64,000 bases of DNA from Parasphingorhabdus cellanae. GTDB taxonomy: Bacteria; Pseudomonadota; Alphaproteobacteria; Sphingomonadales; Sphingomonadaceae. Under the pieces are notes generated by a model, which searched no databases, was not told where the DNA came from, and was given only the letters and a program-made list of their open reading frames with translations. Location of the stretch: the NCBI RefSeq assembly GCF_017498565.1, contig NZ_CP071794.1:1-64000 (forward strand), in the 5' to 3' direction. Shown here piece by piece: positions 43,910-54,670 of the stretch. Position numbers and translations under genes: made by a program. The stretch's first letter is position 1. Each line of letters begins with the position of its first letter.

Positions 43910-44965
43910 ATGGTGAAGCGAGATTTTTCAATGGATAGGAATCCAAGCGTTGGGCTTGTCCAGCAGGCAACTGAAATAGGCGCTTCCAGCGCGCATATAT
44001 CTGATGACCTGGCGTCAGCTTTGTTCCCCAAATCCAACGTTATTTTGTCTGATCGGATGTTGTCCAACGGCCGTCAATATCTAAGGGCCATGGTTCAGGA
44101 AATCGAGACGGAAATCTGCATGATCGCAGTCAAAGATTTCAGCATGCAGCAGGATATAATTATCGAAATTGGTAATAGCGGCAGAGTTCATAGCTATACG
44201 CTGCTTCAAAATGCAGGTTTACTGAATAGTAAAACGCTGCTCGATAATGTGTTTACCTCCATTCAGCGAGCCGAACTGGGTGCTCGTCTGTTACAGAAAA
44301 TATCGCAAGCCGATCTCGAAGCTGTTTTGACCCGCTATCTTGACGACGAAGATGCATCCATTGCCGATGCTGCAATGGCCTTGCTGGTCACACAAAGCCG
44401 AGACAATATTGGATCCGGCTCTCTTCAAGCCCATATCTCAAATCTGTCGGCAGAGACATTATTCGAACTCACATGGCCGATAACTGCTGCGCTGCAAAAA
44501 TTATCCGGTGATGAGGGGCCAGAACTCAGAAAGGCTGCAGAAAAATTACTTGGCGGGCATGATGAGGGGATTGGAACCCAGAACCGGGCACAGCGCCTAG
44601 CACAACTTGTCGATCAAGCAGACGCAAGCGAGCAGAATCTGCATCCCATACATGATGGCCTCGACCTGTTTCTTGCCCGCTTGGCACGGCGATCGGGATT
44701 ATCGGTTGATCAGTTGATATTGTTTACCGCCGAGCCGAATATGGCGCGACTTGTTTTGACCATGCGTGCCATCAAGCTTTCGCCGGATCACGCGTCATCG
44801 ATTTTCAGCGCTCTGGACGGCAGCGGGCACGTACTTACCCGCGCTTCTTATAGTGAAATTGAAGAGGCTAAAGCGACAGAGCTAGTTTCCAGTTGGTCGA
44901 CCAATGCACTCTATCAGGACGCGCAGCAGCGACTAAACGTGCATCTTTCAGGCATGCCCGCGTAA
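43910..44965 (+). CDS. Helical protein, DUF2336-like, upstream of the pseudo-histidine-kinase
   Basis: 351 residues, predicted almost wholly helical, without signal peptide or membrane helix. Segments such as LSDRMLSNGRQYLRAMVQEIETEI and DLEAVLTRYLDDEDASIADAAMALLVTQ look like HEAT or alpha-solenoid repeats and recall the DUF2336 family of alphaproteobacteria. The stop overlaps the start of the histidine-kinase-like gene (TAATG), so the two are coupled and probably act together. The start ATG at 43910 follows GGGGTAA; M8 (MDRNPSVG) is an alternative. Confidence 0.6.
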   Translation: MVKRDFSMDRNPSVGLVQQATEIGASSAHISDDLASALFPKSNVILSDRMLSNGRQYLRAMVQEIETEICMIAVKDFSMQQDIIIEIGNSGRVHSYTLLQNAGLLNSKTLLDNVFTSIQRAELGARLLQKISQADLEAVLTRYLDDEDASIADAAMALLVTQSRDNIGSGSLQAHISNLSAETLFELTWPITAALQKLSGDEGPELRKAAEKLLGGHDEGIGTQNRAQRLAQLVDQADASEQNLHPIHDGLDLFLARLARRSGLSVDQLILFTAEPNMARLVLTMRAIKLSPDHASSIFSALDGSGHVLTRASYSEIEEAKATELVSSWSTNALYQDAQQRLNVHLSGMPA

Positions 44966-46365
44966 TGACGGTTCCGGGCAATCTTGCTGAGCCGGTGCGT
45001 GGCCTGTTGGATGCTGATGGCCGGCTGATCTCGGCCGACCCACCTCTGCTTCGCCTGCATTTGCATTGCGGTGGATATGAAGGTGGTCCGCTCGCCGTTC
45101 CACAACTTTTGAGCCTTTGCCGGTTGAGCCGCCAGCTCGACATGAATCTGTCGCGCTCGGTGCAGGCCGCTGACGAGGATAATCTGATCAGCATGTGGGT
45201 GGAAATCCGGCTTCATCGCGATGAACAAAAGGGTGTCATTTCAATCAACATTGTTGATTGGAAAGAATCACCGGCGCCTTCGACAAACGATGCGGAACCC
45301 GGGCGGCGTCGTGACTTTGACCGGTTGAATGGACGAGGATCAATTCGGACCGATGCTTCGCTGCGGATAATGGCCTTGTCGTTGCCCGGCGATTTGGATG
45401 CAGTCGAAAATTATATCGGCCATTCTCTTTTGGACGTTCTCGATTTCGTCGAGCCGTCAAAGCAAAGCGTATTGGTTGAGTCCATCTCGGAGCGTCAGCC
45501 TGTGCGCGGCCAACATGTGCGCCAGCGCCGGGGCAAAAAATCATATTATGTTCTTTCCGGACAGCCGCTCATCGATAATGAAGGCCTTTTTTCCGGCTAT
45601 CGTTTTTCGCTGGAACTGGATCAGGACAGGCTAGCAGAGGAAGATACTGATGTTGCGCGAAAAAGCATTGGCCAAGGCGATCTGATTAGCGACTCCCTAT
45701 TTGGCGCCCAGCTTGGTCCCGCTTTGCGCCAGCCATTGGGGAAGATAATCGCTAATGCCGAGACAATCGGTAGTCGATTGGAAGGCCCATTGCGCGGTGA
45801 CTATTCCGACTATGCCAAAGATATCGCGTCTGCGGGCCGTCATTTGATGGATCTGGTCAATGATCTGTCGGATCTGGAAGCTATTCAGCGCACCAGTTTC
45901 TCGGTCGCTGTTGACGATATCGATCTGGTTGATTTGGCTCATCGAGCTGCAGGTTTGCTTGCAGTCAAAGCGGCCGATCACCAAATCCGAATTGATCTTC
46001 CCGATAAAGACCTTGCAATGCCGGTAAAGGGAGAATTTCGGCGTGTTCTGCAAATTTTGGTGAATCTCATTGGCAATGCCATCCGCTATTCACCCGATGG
46101 TTCGGTGATAAAATTGCAGGTCGCTGATGAAGGCGATGTTTCGTCGGTAACGGTCCGTGATCAGGGGGACGGCATTGCCGAAGAAAACCATGAACTGATC
46201 TTTGAGAAATTTGAAAGGTTAGGGCGATCTGGCGACGGTGGCAGCGGCCTGGGGCTATTCATTTCCCGCCGTCTGGCCAACGCCATGAATGGCCGCCTGA
46301 CCGTAAGGAGCGCGGTTGGCAAAGGGTCCACATTTAAGCTGAGCCTTCCAACCCGCGAAGTCTAA
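44965..46365 (+). CDS. Histidine-kinase-like protein with Pro in place of the H-box histidine
   Basis: 466 residues. N-terminal PAS-like sensor region (about 130-225), then a DHp-like dimerisation region and an intact-looking ATP-binding domain: N-box VLQILVNLIGNAIRYSPDGS (361-380), G1 DQGDGI (399-404), G2 GGSGLGLF (425-432). The H-box reads GPALRQPLGKIIANAETI (251-268) where kinases have SHELRTPLNAIIGFAE; the phospho-accepting His is Pro252 (CCC at 45718-45720). A single base would turn CAC into CCC. No membrane helix is visible, so it is cytoplasmic. It may bind ATP and partners without autophosphorylation, as Caulobacter DivL does with its Tyr. The ATG overlaps the stop of the helical protein gene. 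Confidence 0.8.
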   Translation: MTVPGNLAEPVRGLLDADGRLISADPPLLRLHLHCGGYEGGPLAVPQLLSLCRLSRQLDMNLSRSVQAADEDNLISMWVEIRLHRDEQKGVISINIVDWKESPAPSTNDAEPGRRRDFDRLNGRGSIRTDASLRIMALSLPGDLDAVENYIGHSLLDVLDFVEPSKQSVLVESISERQPVRGQHVRQRRGKKSYYVLSGQPLIDNEGLFSGYRFSLELDQDRLAEEDTDVARKSIGQGDLISDSLFGAQLGPALRQPLGKIIANAETIGSRLEGPLRGDYSDYAKDIASAGRHLMDLVNDLSDLEAIQRTSFSVAVDDIDLVDLAHRAAGLLAVKAADHQIRIDLPDKDLAMPVKGEFRRVLQILVNLIGNAIRYSPDGSVIKLQVADEGDVSSVTVRDQGDGIAEENHELIFEKFERLGRSGDGGSGLGLFISRRLANAMNGRLTVRSAVGKGSTFKLSLPTREV

Positions 46366-46372
46366 TCACAAT

Positions 46373-46402
46373 AAAAAAGGGAGCGATAAAGCTCCCTTTT
46401 TC
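46373..46402. terminator. Bidirectional intrinsic terminator between the kinase-like gene and gltA
   Basis: AAAAAGGGAGC (46374-46384) pairs with GCTCCCTTTTT (46391-46401) with the loop GATAAA. It has A-runs on one side and T-runs on the other, so it can stop transcription from both directions. It sits between two convergent genes. Confidence 0.9.
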
Positions 46403-46421
46403 AAAACATTTGCTACGGAGG

Positions 46422-47708
46422 TTAGCGCTTGCTGATCTCAACATAGTCGCGGTGGGTCGGTCCCGTATAAAGCTGACGCGGACGTCCGATGCGCTGACCG
46501 GGATCAGAAATCATCTCGTTCCACTGCGCAACCCAGCCTACGGTCCGTGCCAGCGCAAACAGGGCGGTGAACATGGATGTTGGGAAACCAATTGCTGAAA
46601 GGATGATGCCCGAATAGAAATCGACATTCGGGAACAGTTTCTTCTCTTTAAAATACGGATCATTCAGCGCCATTTCTTCAAGCTGCAGCGCAACATCGAA
46701 GACTGGATCAGAAACTTTCAGTGCGTCGAATACTTCCCGAACGGTTTTCTGCATAACCGTCGCGCGCGGGTCGTAGTTTTTGTACACCCGGTGGCCAAAT
46801 CCCATAAGACGGAATGGATCGTCCTTGTCCTTGGCGCGGGCGATATATTCCGGAATACGGTCTGGATGTCCAATTTCATGGAGCATATTCAATGCCGCTT
46901 CGTTAGCGCCGCCATGGGCAGGGCCCCAGAGGCAGGCAATGCCAGCGGCGATGCAGGCGAACGGATTGGCGCCGGAAGAACCAGCAAGCCGAACCGTTGA
47001 AGTGGATGCGTTCTGCTCGTGATCGGCATGGAGGATGAAAATCCGATCCATCGCTTTTTCAATGACGGGATTCACCTCATAGGGTTCTGCGGGAACGCCA
47101 AAGGTCATTCGCAAGAAATTACCGGTATAGCTCAGGCTGTTATCCGGGTAGAGAAACGGCTGACCAACTGCATATTTATAAGCCATCGCCGCAATGGTCG
47201 GCATTTTTGCGATCAACCGGTGGCTGGCAATCATGCGCTGCTGTGGATCATTAATATCTGTGCTATCATGATAGAAAGCGGAGAGCGCGCCAACAACACC
47301 GCACATGATCGCCATGGGATGCGCGTCACGGCGAAAGCCCTGATAAAAACCGCGCAATTGATCATGCAACATAGTATGGCGAGTAATCGTGCTAGTAAAA
47401 TCGGTATATTCGTCGGAAGTTGGCAGTTCTCCGCGCAGCAGCAAATGCGCCACTTCCATAAAGCTACTGTGCTCGGCAAGCTGTTCGATTGGATAGCCGC
47501 GGTGCAGCAATATGCCTTCGCCGCCATCAATAAAAGTCAACTCAGATTCACAGCTCGCGGTAGAGGTGAAGCCAGGATCATAAGTGAACGCGCCGGTTTG
47601 TGCATAGAGCTTCCGGATATCAACAACATCCGGTCCTTCGGTTCCCTTCATCATCGCGAATTCGTGATTTTCGCCGTTGATATTAAATCCTGCGCTATTG
47701 TTGCCCAC
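46422..47708 (-). CDS. gltA: Citrate synthase
   Basis: Condenses acetyl-CoA and oxaloacetate to citrate in the TCA cycle. 428 residues, hexameric type II form. Catalytic His residues are in [13 protein letters not shown] and [11 protein letters not shown], and in [15 protein letters not shown]; the catalytic Asp is in FPNVDFYSG. It starts at GTG (47706-47708); AAGGAC lies 7 bases upstream. It shares its direction with gltX, whose stop is 32 bases upstream of this start. Confidence 0.95.
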   Translation of the reverse strand: MGNNSAGFNINGENHEFAMMKGTEGPDVVDIRKLYAQTGAFTYDPGFTSTASCESELTFIDGGEGILLHRGYPIEQLAEHSSFMEVAHLLLRGELPTSDEYTDFTSTITRHTMLHDQLRGFYQGFRRDAHPMAIMCGVVGALSAFYHDSTDINDPQQRMIASHRLIAKMPTIAAMAYKYAVGQPFLYPDNSLSYTGNFLRMTFGVPAEPYEVNPVIEKAMDRIFILHADHEQNASTSTVRLAGSSGANPFACIAAGIACLWGPAHGGANEAALNMLHEIGHPDRIPEYIARAKDKDDPFRLMGFGHRVYKNYDPRATVMQKTVREVFDALKVSDPVFDVALQLEEMALNDPYFKEKKLFPNVDFYSGIILSAIGFPTSMFTALFALARTVGWVAQWNEMISDPGQRIGRPRQLYTGPTHRDYVEISKR

Positions 47709-47726
47709 AATATTGTCCTTTCTGAC

Positions 47727-47740
47727 CCTGAAACTTCAGG
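47727..47740 (-). promoter_or_regulatory. Short dyad between gltX and gltA
   Basis: CCTGAA-AC-TTCAGG is a perfect 6-bp inverted repeat with 2 bases between arms. It fills the gap just after the gltX stop and before the ribosome site of gltA. It may be an operator for gltA or chance. Confidence 0.3.
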
Positions 47741-49171
47741 TTACTTTATCTGATCTGCAAGACGATCCAATGACTCTTCCTTGCCCAAGAGTATCAGCAC
47801 GTCAAAAATTCCGGGTGAACTGGTACTTCCCGTCAGAGCGGCCCGCATAGGTTGTGCGAGCTTCCCTAACCCCAATTCGGCGGCCTCTGCTATGGCTTTT
47901 ACTCTGTCCTCTGTTGCCTCGATCGTCCAATCTTCAAGGTCGGCCAAGGTCGAGTGAATCGATTCAAGCAGCTGCCGTGCGTCAGCATCTAGCAGAGATT
48001 GTGCCTTCTCGTCGAGGTCAAGTGGTCGTTTTTTATAGAGAAAAAGGCTATTATTAGCCAATTCGATAAGATTCTTTGCGCGGCTTTTTAAAACCGGCAT
48101 GGCTTGAGCCAATAAATTGGAGTCAGCAGGTGATAATTTAGAACCAAGCTCTTCCTCAATCCATGGCGTGGTCAGGGTAACAAGAGCGCTATCATCGGCT
48201 TCTCGAATATATTGTCCGTTCAAATTTTGAAGTTTTTTGGCATCAAAGCGCGACGGCGATTTTCCAACGCCGGAAAGCCCAAACCACTCTATCGCCTGAG
48301 CGCGCGAAATAATTTCGTCATCACCATGGCCCCAACCCAAACGGAGCAAGTAATTGAACATGGCGTCGGCCATGATGCCGATATCGCGATAAGCCTCGAC
48401 GCCCAATGCGCCATGCCGTTTGGAAAGTTTGGCGCCGTCATTACCGTGGATTAGGGGGATATGCGCATAGGTCGGTTCTCTCCAACCCATAGCGCGGATC
48501 ATAGCAAGCTGTCGGAACGCGTTGTTGAGATGATCATCCCCGCGGATCAGATGGGTCACGCCCATATCATGATCGTCGACCACAACCGCTAGCATATAAG
48601 TAGGTGTTCCGTCTGAACGCAGCAGGATAAAGTCATCAATCTCACTATTTTGAACAGACACCTCTCCTTGAACGGCATCTTCGATTGCCAATTTGCCACC
48701 GGTTTCGGTTTTAAGACGGACAACATAAGGCGCGCCCTCTGGCGCTTCAGACGGATCACGATCACGCCAGCGACCGTCATAACGCATCGGCTTTTTCTCG
48801 GCTTTCTGCTGCTCGCGCATGGCGGTCAGTTCTTCCGGTGTAGCAAAACATTTATAGGCATTGCCGGATGCAAGCAGCTCATGCGCAACTTCCGCATGAC
48901 GCGTCGCGCGTTCGGATTGAAAGACGGTTTCGTCGTCCCAATCCAGCCCCAACCATTCCAGCCCTTCTGAAATGGCATCAATCGCTTCCTGGGTTGAACG
49001 GGCCTTGTCGGTATCTTCGATCCGCAGCAGCGCTTTCCCGCCATGATGTCTTGCAAATAGCCAGTTGAACATCGCGGTGCGCGCACCACCAATATGCAAA
49101 AAGCCCGTCGGAGAGGGGGCAAAACGTGTAACGACTGTGTCGGTTTCTTTAAGAGTCACGCTTGATTTCAT
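47741..49171 (-). CDS. gltX: Glutamyl-tRNA synthetase
   Basis: Charges tRNA-Glu. 476 residues, class I fold. The HIGH-type motif lies in [22 protein letters not shown] near 16-37, and KMSKS appears as AKLSKRHG near 252-259. The C-terminal anticodon-binding part ends [11 protein letters not shown]. The ATG at 49171 has AGG directly against it; a GTG at 49159 (VTLKETD) with AGGA 11 bases upstream may be the true start. It is divergent from comEC with 19 bases between starts. Confidence 0.94.
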   Translation of the reverse strand: MKSSVTLKETDTVVTRFAPSPTGFLHIGGARTAMFNWLFARHHGGKALLRIEDTDKARSTQEAIDAISEGLEWLGLDWDDETVFQSERATRHAEVAHELLASGNAYKCFATPEELTAMREQQKAEKKPMRYDGRWRDRDPSEAPEGAPYVVRLKTETGGKLAIEDAVQGEVSVQNSEIDDFILLRSDGTPTYMLAVVVDDHDMGVTHLIRGDDHLNNAFRQLAMIRAMGWREPTYAHIPLIHGNDGAKLSKRHGALGVEAYRDIGIMADAMFNYLLRLGWGHGDDEIISRAQAIEWFGLSGVGKSPSRFDAKKLQNLNGQYIREADDSALVTLTTPWIEEELGSKLSPADSNLLAQAMPVLKSRAKNLIELANNSLFLYKKRPLDLDEKAQSLLDADARQLLESIHSTLADLEDWTIEATEDRVKAIAEAAELGLGKLAQPMRAALTGSTSSPGIFDVLILLGKEESLDRLADQIK

Positions 49172-49190
49172 CCTGTGTTAGGCAAATGCG

Positions 49191-51461
49191 ATGCAGAGTG
49201 GTTTTGATCTCGATAGCTCTGACGTAGCGCATGAAAAATTAAAAAGGGTCACCATTACTGGTGTTGTTGGCAAGGCCCTTAGCATGCTGTTTCGCGCCCG
49301 ACAATTGCCTGAATATGTTAGAAATTCGCAAATTTTTGGGCAGCTTGAAATATGCTTGGAAAAAGAACGCGATCAGCTACCGCTTTGGGTGCCGGTTGGC
49401 CTTAGCACGGGAATCGCGAGCTGGTTTTTGATGGCCGATTCTCATTTATGGATTGCATTTATCGCTTTCTGCCTGGGCTTGGCTGTTTTTGTCAAATTGA
49501 TGGGGCAGGGGACGCGCATCGGCTCAGCCATTTTCTGGTTTCTCTTATTTCTTGGCGCCGGCTGTGCGATCATGTGGATACGATCAGTGTCCGTTGCGGC
49601 CCCAGTTTTGGAACGTCCAACCGTAGCGACTTTCTATGGTGAGATCGAAAAGACCGAAATCGTGAGCGCGCGTGATATCTTTCGCCTGACCCTCGATACG
49701 CATGAGAAACAAGGTTTGCCTCCGCGCGTGCGGTTGAATGTACCGATTGACAAAGCAACGGACGATTTGAAGGCGGGTGCTGTTGTCCAACTACGCGCCC
49801 GGCTTATGCCACCGGCCATGGCGTCCTTGCCGGGTGCTTATGATTTTTCTCGCCGTGCCTGGTTCATGGGACTGGGTGCTACGGGCCAAGCACTTGGAGA
49901 TATAAAGGTCATCGAGCCCGCAAAACCGAAGTGGGGACCTATGGCTTTACTACCAGATTATCGCCAGAGGCTTTCCAATCATGTCCAGTCTCAGATGGAC
50001 GGTGGGGCAGGAGCCATTGGGGCAACGCTTGCGACTGGCGATCGCGGGGCCATTAGTGACGAAGATGCTGAGGCAATGCGCCGCAGCGGGCTGGCGCATC
50101 TTCTGTCGATCAGCGGGTTGCATGTGACCGCGATTGTCGGCGCGGTTTATCTACTGGTGATGCGGGTATTGGCCTTGTTCCCGGCATTGGCCTTGCGCTT
50201 TCGATTGCCGCTGATCGCTGCCAGTTGCGCGGCGGCAGCAGCGCTGGCCTATACATTGCTAACGGGCGCACAAGTCCCAACGATAAGGGCTTGCATTGCG
50301 GCATTGCTTATACTGACCGCGCTCATCATCGGTCGGAGCGCCATCACTCTTCGGATGGTGGCTGCTGGCGCATTGCTGGTCCTGATCATCTGGCCTGAAT
50401 CTTTAGTGGGCCCCAGCTTTCAACTTAGTTTTGCGGCCGTTACGGCGATTATCGCACTCCATACCCACCCAAGGATTCAGTCTCTTTTTTCTCGAAGAGA
50501 TGAAGCTGTTTTGAAGCGTTTTGGCAGAGCGATACTGGCTCTGTTTTTGACGGGACTTGTTGTGGAATTGGCACTGATGCCGATTGCGCTCTTCCATTTT
50601 CACAAGGCTGGAATTTACGGCGCTTTAGCGAATATCATTGCAATTCCGCTCACTACATTTTTCATCATGCCACTCGAAGCCCTGGCATTGTTGCTCGATA
50701 TCGTGGGTCTGGGCGCACCCGTCTGGTGGGTTTGTGAAAAAGCGCTCAACGGTCTTCTGGTTCTGGCTCATTATGTGTCCGGCAGCCCAGGATCGGTAAC
50801 GATGTTACCAACCATGCCACTGGCGGCTTTCGGGTTGCTGATATTTGGCGGATTGTGGTTGGCGTTGTGGACTCAGCGTTGGCGGGCATGGGGACTGTTG
50901 CCGGTATGTTGCGGGACGCTGATCATACTGACAGACCGTCCGCCAGATATCTATATCACTAGCGATGGGCGACATGTTGGTATCCGCAATCAATCAGGAG
51001 AACTGGCAATGTTGCGGACCAGCAAAGGCGGTTTTGCATATGATATGCTTTTGGAAAATGCCGGTATTGATGGCGATGCCATAGCACTGGAGAACTGGCC
51101 CAATGCTCAATGCAATGTCGATAGTTGTACGGTGATCGTTGAAGCGTCTGATAGAAACTGGACTATGGTGACGACGCGCAGCTCTTATTATATTCCGGCT
51201 CTGGCGCTATCTGCCGCCTGCAGCCGAGCCGATATCGTCGTCAGTGAAAGGCGCTTGCCCGCCAGTTGTCAGCCGCGCTGGTTCAAGGCGGACCGCACGC
51301 TTTTGCAGCAAGTTGGTGGCATGACGATCGACCTTGAAAGCCAACAGGTGAAAACCACGTTGAGCGACACTGGGCGTCAAGCATGGACGCGTTTCAGCGA
51401 TCCCGAAAAAAGGCCGAATGCAGAGAAAGCCGGCAAAAACCTAATTATAACGCCGCAATAA
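49191..51461 (+). CDS. ComEC/Rec2 family competence protein
   Basis: Membrane channel protein for uptake of single-stranded DNA, or the widespread ComEC-like relative. 756 residues. After a non-canonical N-terminal stretch (1-65) come two or three helices with a DUF4131-like segment (about 65-240), then the competence domain with [30 protein letters not shown] near 280-309 and many helices up to about 570. The C-terminal part (about 600-756) resembles a degenerate metallo-beta-lactamase domain; no HxHxDH motif is visible. The 3' end overlaps the convergent lexA by 21 bases. Uptake activity is inference. Confidence 0.85.
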   Translation: MQSGFDLDSSDVAHEKLKRVTITGVVGKALSMLFRARQLPEYVRNSQIFGQLEICLEKERDQLPLWVPVGLSTGIASWFLMADSHLWIAFIAFCLGLAVFVKLMGQGTRIGSAIFWFLLFLGAGCAIMWIRSVSVAAPVLERPTVATFYGEIEKTEIVSARDIFRLTLDTHEKQGLPPRVRLNVPIDKATDDLKAGAVVQLRARLMPPAMASLPGAYDFSRRAWFMGLGATGQALGDIKVIEPAKPKWGPMALLPDYRQRLSNHVQSQMDGGAGAIGATLATGDRGAISDEDAEAMRRSGLAHLLSISGLHVTAIVGAVYLLVMRVLALFPALALRFRLPLIAASCAAAAALAYTLLTGAQVPTIRACIAALLILTALIIGRSAITLRMVAAGALLVLIIWPESLVGPSFQLSFAAVTAIIALHTHPRIQSLFSRRDEAVLKRFGRAILALFLTGLVVELALMPIALFHFHKAGIYGALANIIAIPLTTFFIMPLEALALLLDIVGLGAPVWWVCEKALNGLLVLAHYVSGSPGSVTMLPTMPLAAFGLLIFGGLWLALWTQRWRAWGLLPVCCGTLIILTDRPPDIYITSDGRHVGIRNQSGELAMLRTSKGGFAYDMLLENAGIDGDAIALENWPNAQCNVDSCTVIVEASDRNWTMVTTRSSYYIPALALSAACSRADIVVSERRLPASCQPRWFKADRTLLQQVGGMTIDLESQQVKTTLSDTGRQAWTRFSDPEKRPNAEKAGKNLIITPQ

Positions 51462-52133
51462 TCCTGCCATTTTGCCCTGTATACGTACTTCGCCGGCACC
51501 AAATATTTGTGGTTCATAGGCTGGGTTAGCAGGATCAAGGCGAACCTGACCGCTGTCTTTAAACAGATATTTGAGCGTGGCTTCCTCATCATGGACGAGT
51601 GCAACTACAATTTCGCCATTGCGTGCGGTTTCGGTACGCTGAATGAGCGCGTAATCACCGTCTAAAATGCCCGCATCGATCATCGAATCACCGGATACTT
51701 CCAGTGCATAATGTTCACCCGATCCCAAAAGGGCCGCCGGCACGCTGAGCGCAGATTGTCCTTCTAGCGCCTCAATCGGCACACCAGCGGCGATCTTACC
51801 GTGAAGCGGGATTTCAATCACATCATTGGACGCCACCGGAATCTCTTTCATCGGAGCAGAGCGAACCGCGTCAGGCATGATATTGACGACATTGGACGGT
51901 GCCGGTTTCAAATTACCGCCTTCGGGAAGTTTAGTAACCTCCAGAGCCCGTGCGCGATTGGGTAGCCGCCGCAGGAAGCCGCGCTCTTCCAAAGCGCTGA
52001 TCAATCGATGGACACCCGATTTGGATTTCAATCCCAATGCGTCTTTCATCTCTTCAAAAGACGGGGATACACCAGATTCCTCCAAGCTATTATGGATGAA
52101 ACACAGCAGTTCATGTTGTTTGGGCGTGAGCAT
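51441..52133 (-). CDS. lexA: LexA repressor
   Basis: SOS repressor and self-cleaving protease. 230 residues. The N-terminal winged helix-turn-helix (1-65) starts [19 protein letters not shown]. The cleavage site is Ala116-Gly117 ([11 protein letters not shown]). Catalytic residues are Ser150 (VSGDSMID) and Lys188 (EEATLKYLF). A perfect SOS box lies 19 bases upstream (52152-52166), so it is probably autoregulated. The stop lies inside the end of comEC, which is convergent. It is the last gene of the moaC-moeA-lexA direction. Confidence 0.96.
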   Translation of the reverse strand: MLTPKQHELLCFIHNSLEESGVSPSFEEMKDALGLKSKSGVHRLISALEERGFLRRLPNRARALEVTKLPEGGNLKPAPSNVVNIMPDAVRSAPMKEIPVASNDVIEIPLHGKIAAGVPIEALEGQSALSVPAALLGSGEHYALEVSGDSMIDAGILDGDYALIQRTETARNGEIVVALVHDEEATLKYLFKDSGQVRLDPANPAYEPQIFGAGEVRIQGKMAGLLRRYN

Positions 52134-52151
52134 ATTTCATGTCCTTATCGG

Positions 52152-52166
52152 GAACGAATAAAGAAC
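52152..52166 (-). promoter_or_regulatory. SOS box (LexA site) upstream of lexA
   Basis: GAAC-GAATAAA-GAAC on plus, that is GTTC-N7-GTTC on minus, exactly the alphaproteobacterial LexA consensus. It lies between the moeA stop and the lexA start and would give lexA its own damage-inducible promoter. Confidence 0.9.
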
Positions 52167-52200
52167 AATTATGAAACAAATAGGGTTAAGTCAAGCCATT

Positions 52201-53385
52201 TCAGATGGCTATATAAGAAACTTCCGCACCTTTTTGCTGTTCCGGACTATGCGCCGGGCGATAGAGCAGCGCATTGGCTGCTGCGAGTATGGAAAGCTTG
52301 GCGCTATCCTGGCTGTCAAAAGCGGTGATGCCAGATCCATCAACCTTGGCTCTTAGAAATTCTGCTCGCTGGCTAGTCGCTGGTAACATCGAAGAGGATG
52401 TCGCGCTCTGCATGACGGGCATGTAATCTTCTGCTCCGGCGAGATAACGGATAAGCGGTACCAGGAATAATGTCGCCGTGACAAAGGCAGATCCAGGGTT
52501 GCCGGGCAAGGCGACGACGAGGCTGCTGCCAAGCTTTCCGGCCATAAGCGGTTTGCCCGGTTTCATAGCTATTTTCCAAAAATCCGTATGGCCTCCCAGC
52601 CGATTAAAGGCAGGCGCGACGAGATCATGGTCACCCACCGACGCCCCGCCGATGGTAACAATTATATCGCAATCTTCCGCGCTTTCGAGAGCGGCGCAAA
52701 GGCTATCCATATCGTCCTTGATCCGGCTAATTGATCGGGATTTGGCAGGGAGCTGATCTAGCATCGCAGCGATCATGACATCATTGCTCGCCGGTATCTG
52801 ATGCGCTTCGGTATCGTCACCCGGCGCGACGAGTTCGTCTCCAGTAGAAAGGACTGCAATTTTCGGAGTACCGCCAACAGACAAGTGGCCGGCGCCGGCG
52901 ATGACGGCGTGCCCCAAGGCTGCGGGATTAAGTTGCAAGCCGGCTTTCAAGGCGACATCGCCGGCTTTAAAGTCGCCGCCAGCATGCCGCACATGGCGGC
53001 CTTTAACCGGCGAAGGATCATCTATCAGCTGGATCTTTGCACCGTCCGATTTTACATTTTCCTGCATCACGACCGTATCGGCGCCCTCCGGTAACAGCGC
53101 CCCCGTAAAGATACGCGCTGCCTGGCCAGCCTGTATCGGCGGGCAGGGCGGGCTTCCCGCCTTGCATTCGCCGACCAGCTGCCAAGGTCCGGCGCGGTCG
53201 TCAAAGGCAATGGCATAGCCATCCATCGCGGACATATCGGCCGCGGGCTGGCTGCGTTTTGCGATAAGATCTTCCGCAAGATAGCGGCCATTGGCCTCTC
53301 CCACCGGAATTGTTTCTGATGGCGACCGCTGCGCCATGGCAATCAGCCGCTTTTGCGCTTCTTCCAGAGGCAATAATGGCTTCAT
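52201..53385 (-). CDS. moeA: Molybdopterin molybdenumtransferase MoeA
   Basis: Inserts molybdate into adenylated molybdopterin. 394 residues. Motifs: [15 protein letters not shown] near 48-62, [20 protein letters not shown] near 90-108, [19 protein letters not shown] stretch [16 protein letters not shown] near 240-255 and [12 protein letters not shown] near 290. It overlaps moaC by 4 bases. Molybdoenzymes themselves are not in this window. Confidence 0.93.
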   Translation of the reverse strand: MKPLLPLEEAQKRLIAMAQRSPSETIPVGEANGRYLAEDLIAKRSQPAADMSAMDGYAIAFDDRAGPWQLVGECKAGSPPCPPIQAGQAARIFTGALLPEGADTVVMQENVKSDGAKIQLIDDPSPVKGRHVRHAGGDFKAGDVALKAGLQLNPAALGHAVIAGAGHLSVGGTPKIAVLSTGDELVAPGDDTEAHQIPASNDVMIAAMLDQLPAKSRSISRIKDDMDSLCAALESAEDCDIIVTIGGASVGDHDLVAPAFNRLGGHTDFWKIAMKPGKPLMAGKLGSSLVVALPGNPGSAFVTATLFLVPLIRYLAGAEDYMPVMQSATSSSMLPATSQRAEFLRAKVDGSGITAFDSQDSAKLSILAAANALLYRPAHSPEQQKGAEVSYIAI

Positions 53386-53852
53386 TCGGCCGTCCAGTCT
53401 CCCGATTTTCCGCCGGATTTTGATAGCAGGCGAATGTCGCTGATGACCATGTCCTTCTGCATTGCTTTGGACATATCATATACTGTCAAGAGCGCAGTCG
53501 AAGCAGCCGTCAATGCTTCCATTTCCACGCCAGTTTTACCGGTAAGCCGGGCCATGGCCTCAACCCTTATGCCATCATCCAGAAATTCAAATTCAACGGC
53601 GACCTTGCTGAGCGCCAGCGGGTGGCAGAGCGGGATCAGCTCGCTGGTCTTTTTCGCCGCCATGATCCCAGCAATCCGTGCGGTGGCGAGCACATCGCCC
53701 TTTTTCATTGCGTTGGCTTTAATCGTTTCAAGCACCTCTGCAGCCATATGGATCACACCTTCAGCGCGGGCTTCGCGTATCGTGTCGTCTTTGGCCGAAA
53801 CGTCGACCATATGGGCGGCGCCATCGCCATCTATATGGGTGAGTTTGCTCAT
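53382..53852 (-). CDS. moaC: Cyclic pyranopterin monophosphate synthase accessory protein MoaC
   Basis: Second step from GTP to cyclic pyranopterin monophosphate in molybdenum cofactor synthesis. 156 residues. The motifs [20 protein letters not shown] (about 68-87) and [22 protein letters not shown] (about 108-129) contain the active-site Lys and His. It lies 13 bases after trpC and overlaps moeA by 4 bases. The trpC-moaC-moeA-lexA order is conserved in alphaproteobacteria. Confidence 0.94.
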   Translation of the reverse strand: MSKLTHIDGDGAAHMVDVSAKDDTIREARAEGVIHMAAEVLETIKANAMKKGDVLATARIAGIMAAKKTSELIPLCHPLALSKVAVEFEFLDDGIRVEAMARLTGKTGVEMEALTAASTALLTVYDMSKAMQKDMVISDIRLLSKSGGKSGDWTAE

Positions 53853-53865
53853 TTAAGCCTCTTCT

Positions 53866-54660
53866 CTACTTTGGACTGCCGGTTAAAAGCTGACGCGTGG
53901 CTGCTTCCACATCATCCTGCCGCATGAGCGACTCTCCGACCAAAAAAGCGCGTGCGCCAGAGCGAGACAATCGCTGACAATCATCATGCGTGAAAATGCC
54001 GCTTTCGGAAACCATGATCCGGTCGTCGGGCAACAGTTTAGACAGCCGTTCGGTTTGTTCCAGACTGGTTTCAAAAGTTTTGAGATTGCGGTTGTTGATG
54101 CCCAAAAGACGCGATTTTAACTGCAAAGCGCGCTCCAGTTCCTCTTCGTCATGTACTTCGATTAAGGCGTCCATACCCAATGCGATTGCTGCCGCCTCAA
54201 TTTCGAGGGCCAGACCATCATCCAGCGCTGCCATGATGATCAAAATCGCATCAGCACCCAGCGCGCGCGATTCGTCTACTTGCCACGGATCAACCATGAA
54301 ATCCTTCCGCAAACACGGTAAGTTGCAGGCGGCTTGCGCTGCAACAAGAAATTCATCTGCGCCCTGAAAATAGGGCGTATCAGTCAGAACCGATAGACAG
54401 GTCGCTCCACCCGCTTCATAGGCGCGGGCATGGGCTGGCGGATCAAAATCATCGCGGATCAGCCCTTTCGATGGGCTCGCCTTCTTTATCTCAGCGATCA
54501 AAGCAAAGCCATTTGCTGCCTTTTCTTCAATCGCTTTTATAAACCCGCGTGGTTCAGCCTGATGGCGAACCTGATCATGCATGGCTGAAATGGAAATATC
54601 GGTTCGGCGCTGGCGCACATGGTCGCGTTTTGCTTCACATATTTCGGTGAGCTTGTTCAT
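53866..54660 (-). CDS. trpC: Indole-3-glycerol-phosphate synthase
   Basis: Ring closure of carboxyphenylaminodeoxyribulose phosphate to indole glycerol phosphate in tryptophan synthesis. 264 residues from the ATG at 54660 ([15 protein letters not shown]), which has GAGGT 8 bases upstream; a longer frame to 54705 overlaps the trpD end and has no ribosome site. Motifs: [15 protein letters not shown] near 52-66, [11 protein letters not shown] near 112-122, [23 protein letters not shown] and VSESGI. The start lies 10 bases after trpD. Confidence 0.95.
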   Translation of the reverse strand: MNKLTEICEAKRDHVRQRRTDISISAMHDQVRHQAEPRGFIKAIEEKAANGFALIAEIKKASPSKGLIRDDFDPPAHARAYEAGGATCLSVLTDTPYFQGADEFLVAAQAACNLPCLRKDFMVDPWQVDESRALGADAILIIMAALDDGLALEIEAAAIALGMDALIEVHDEEELERALQLKSRLLGINNRNLKTFETSLEQTERLSKLLPDDRIMVSESGIFTHDDCQRLSRSGARAFLVGESLMRQDDVEAATRQLLTGSPK

Positions 54661-54670
54661 CGGTCGCACC

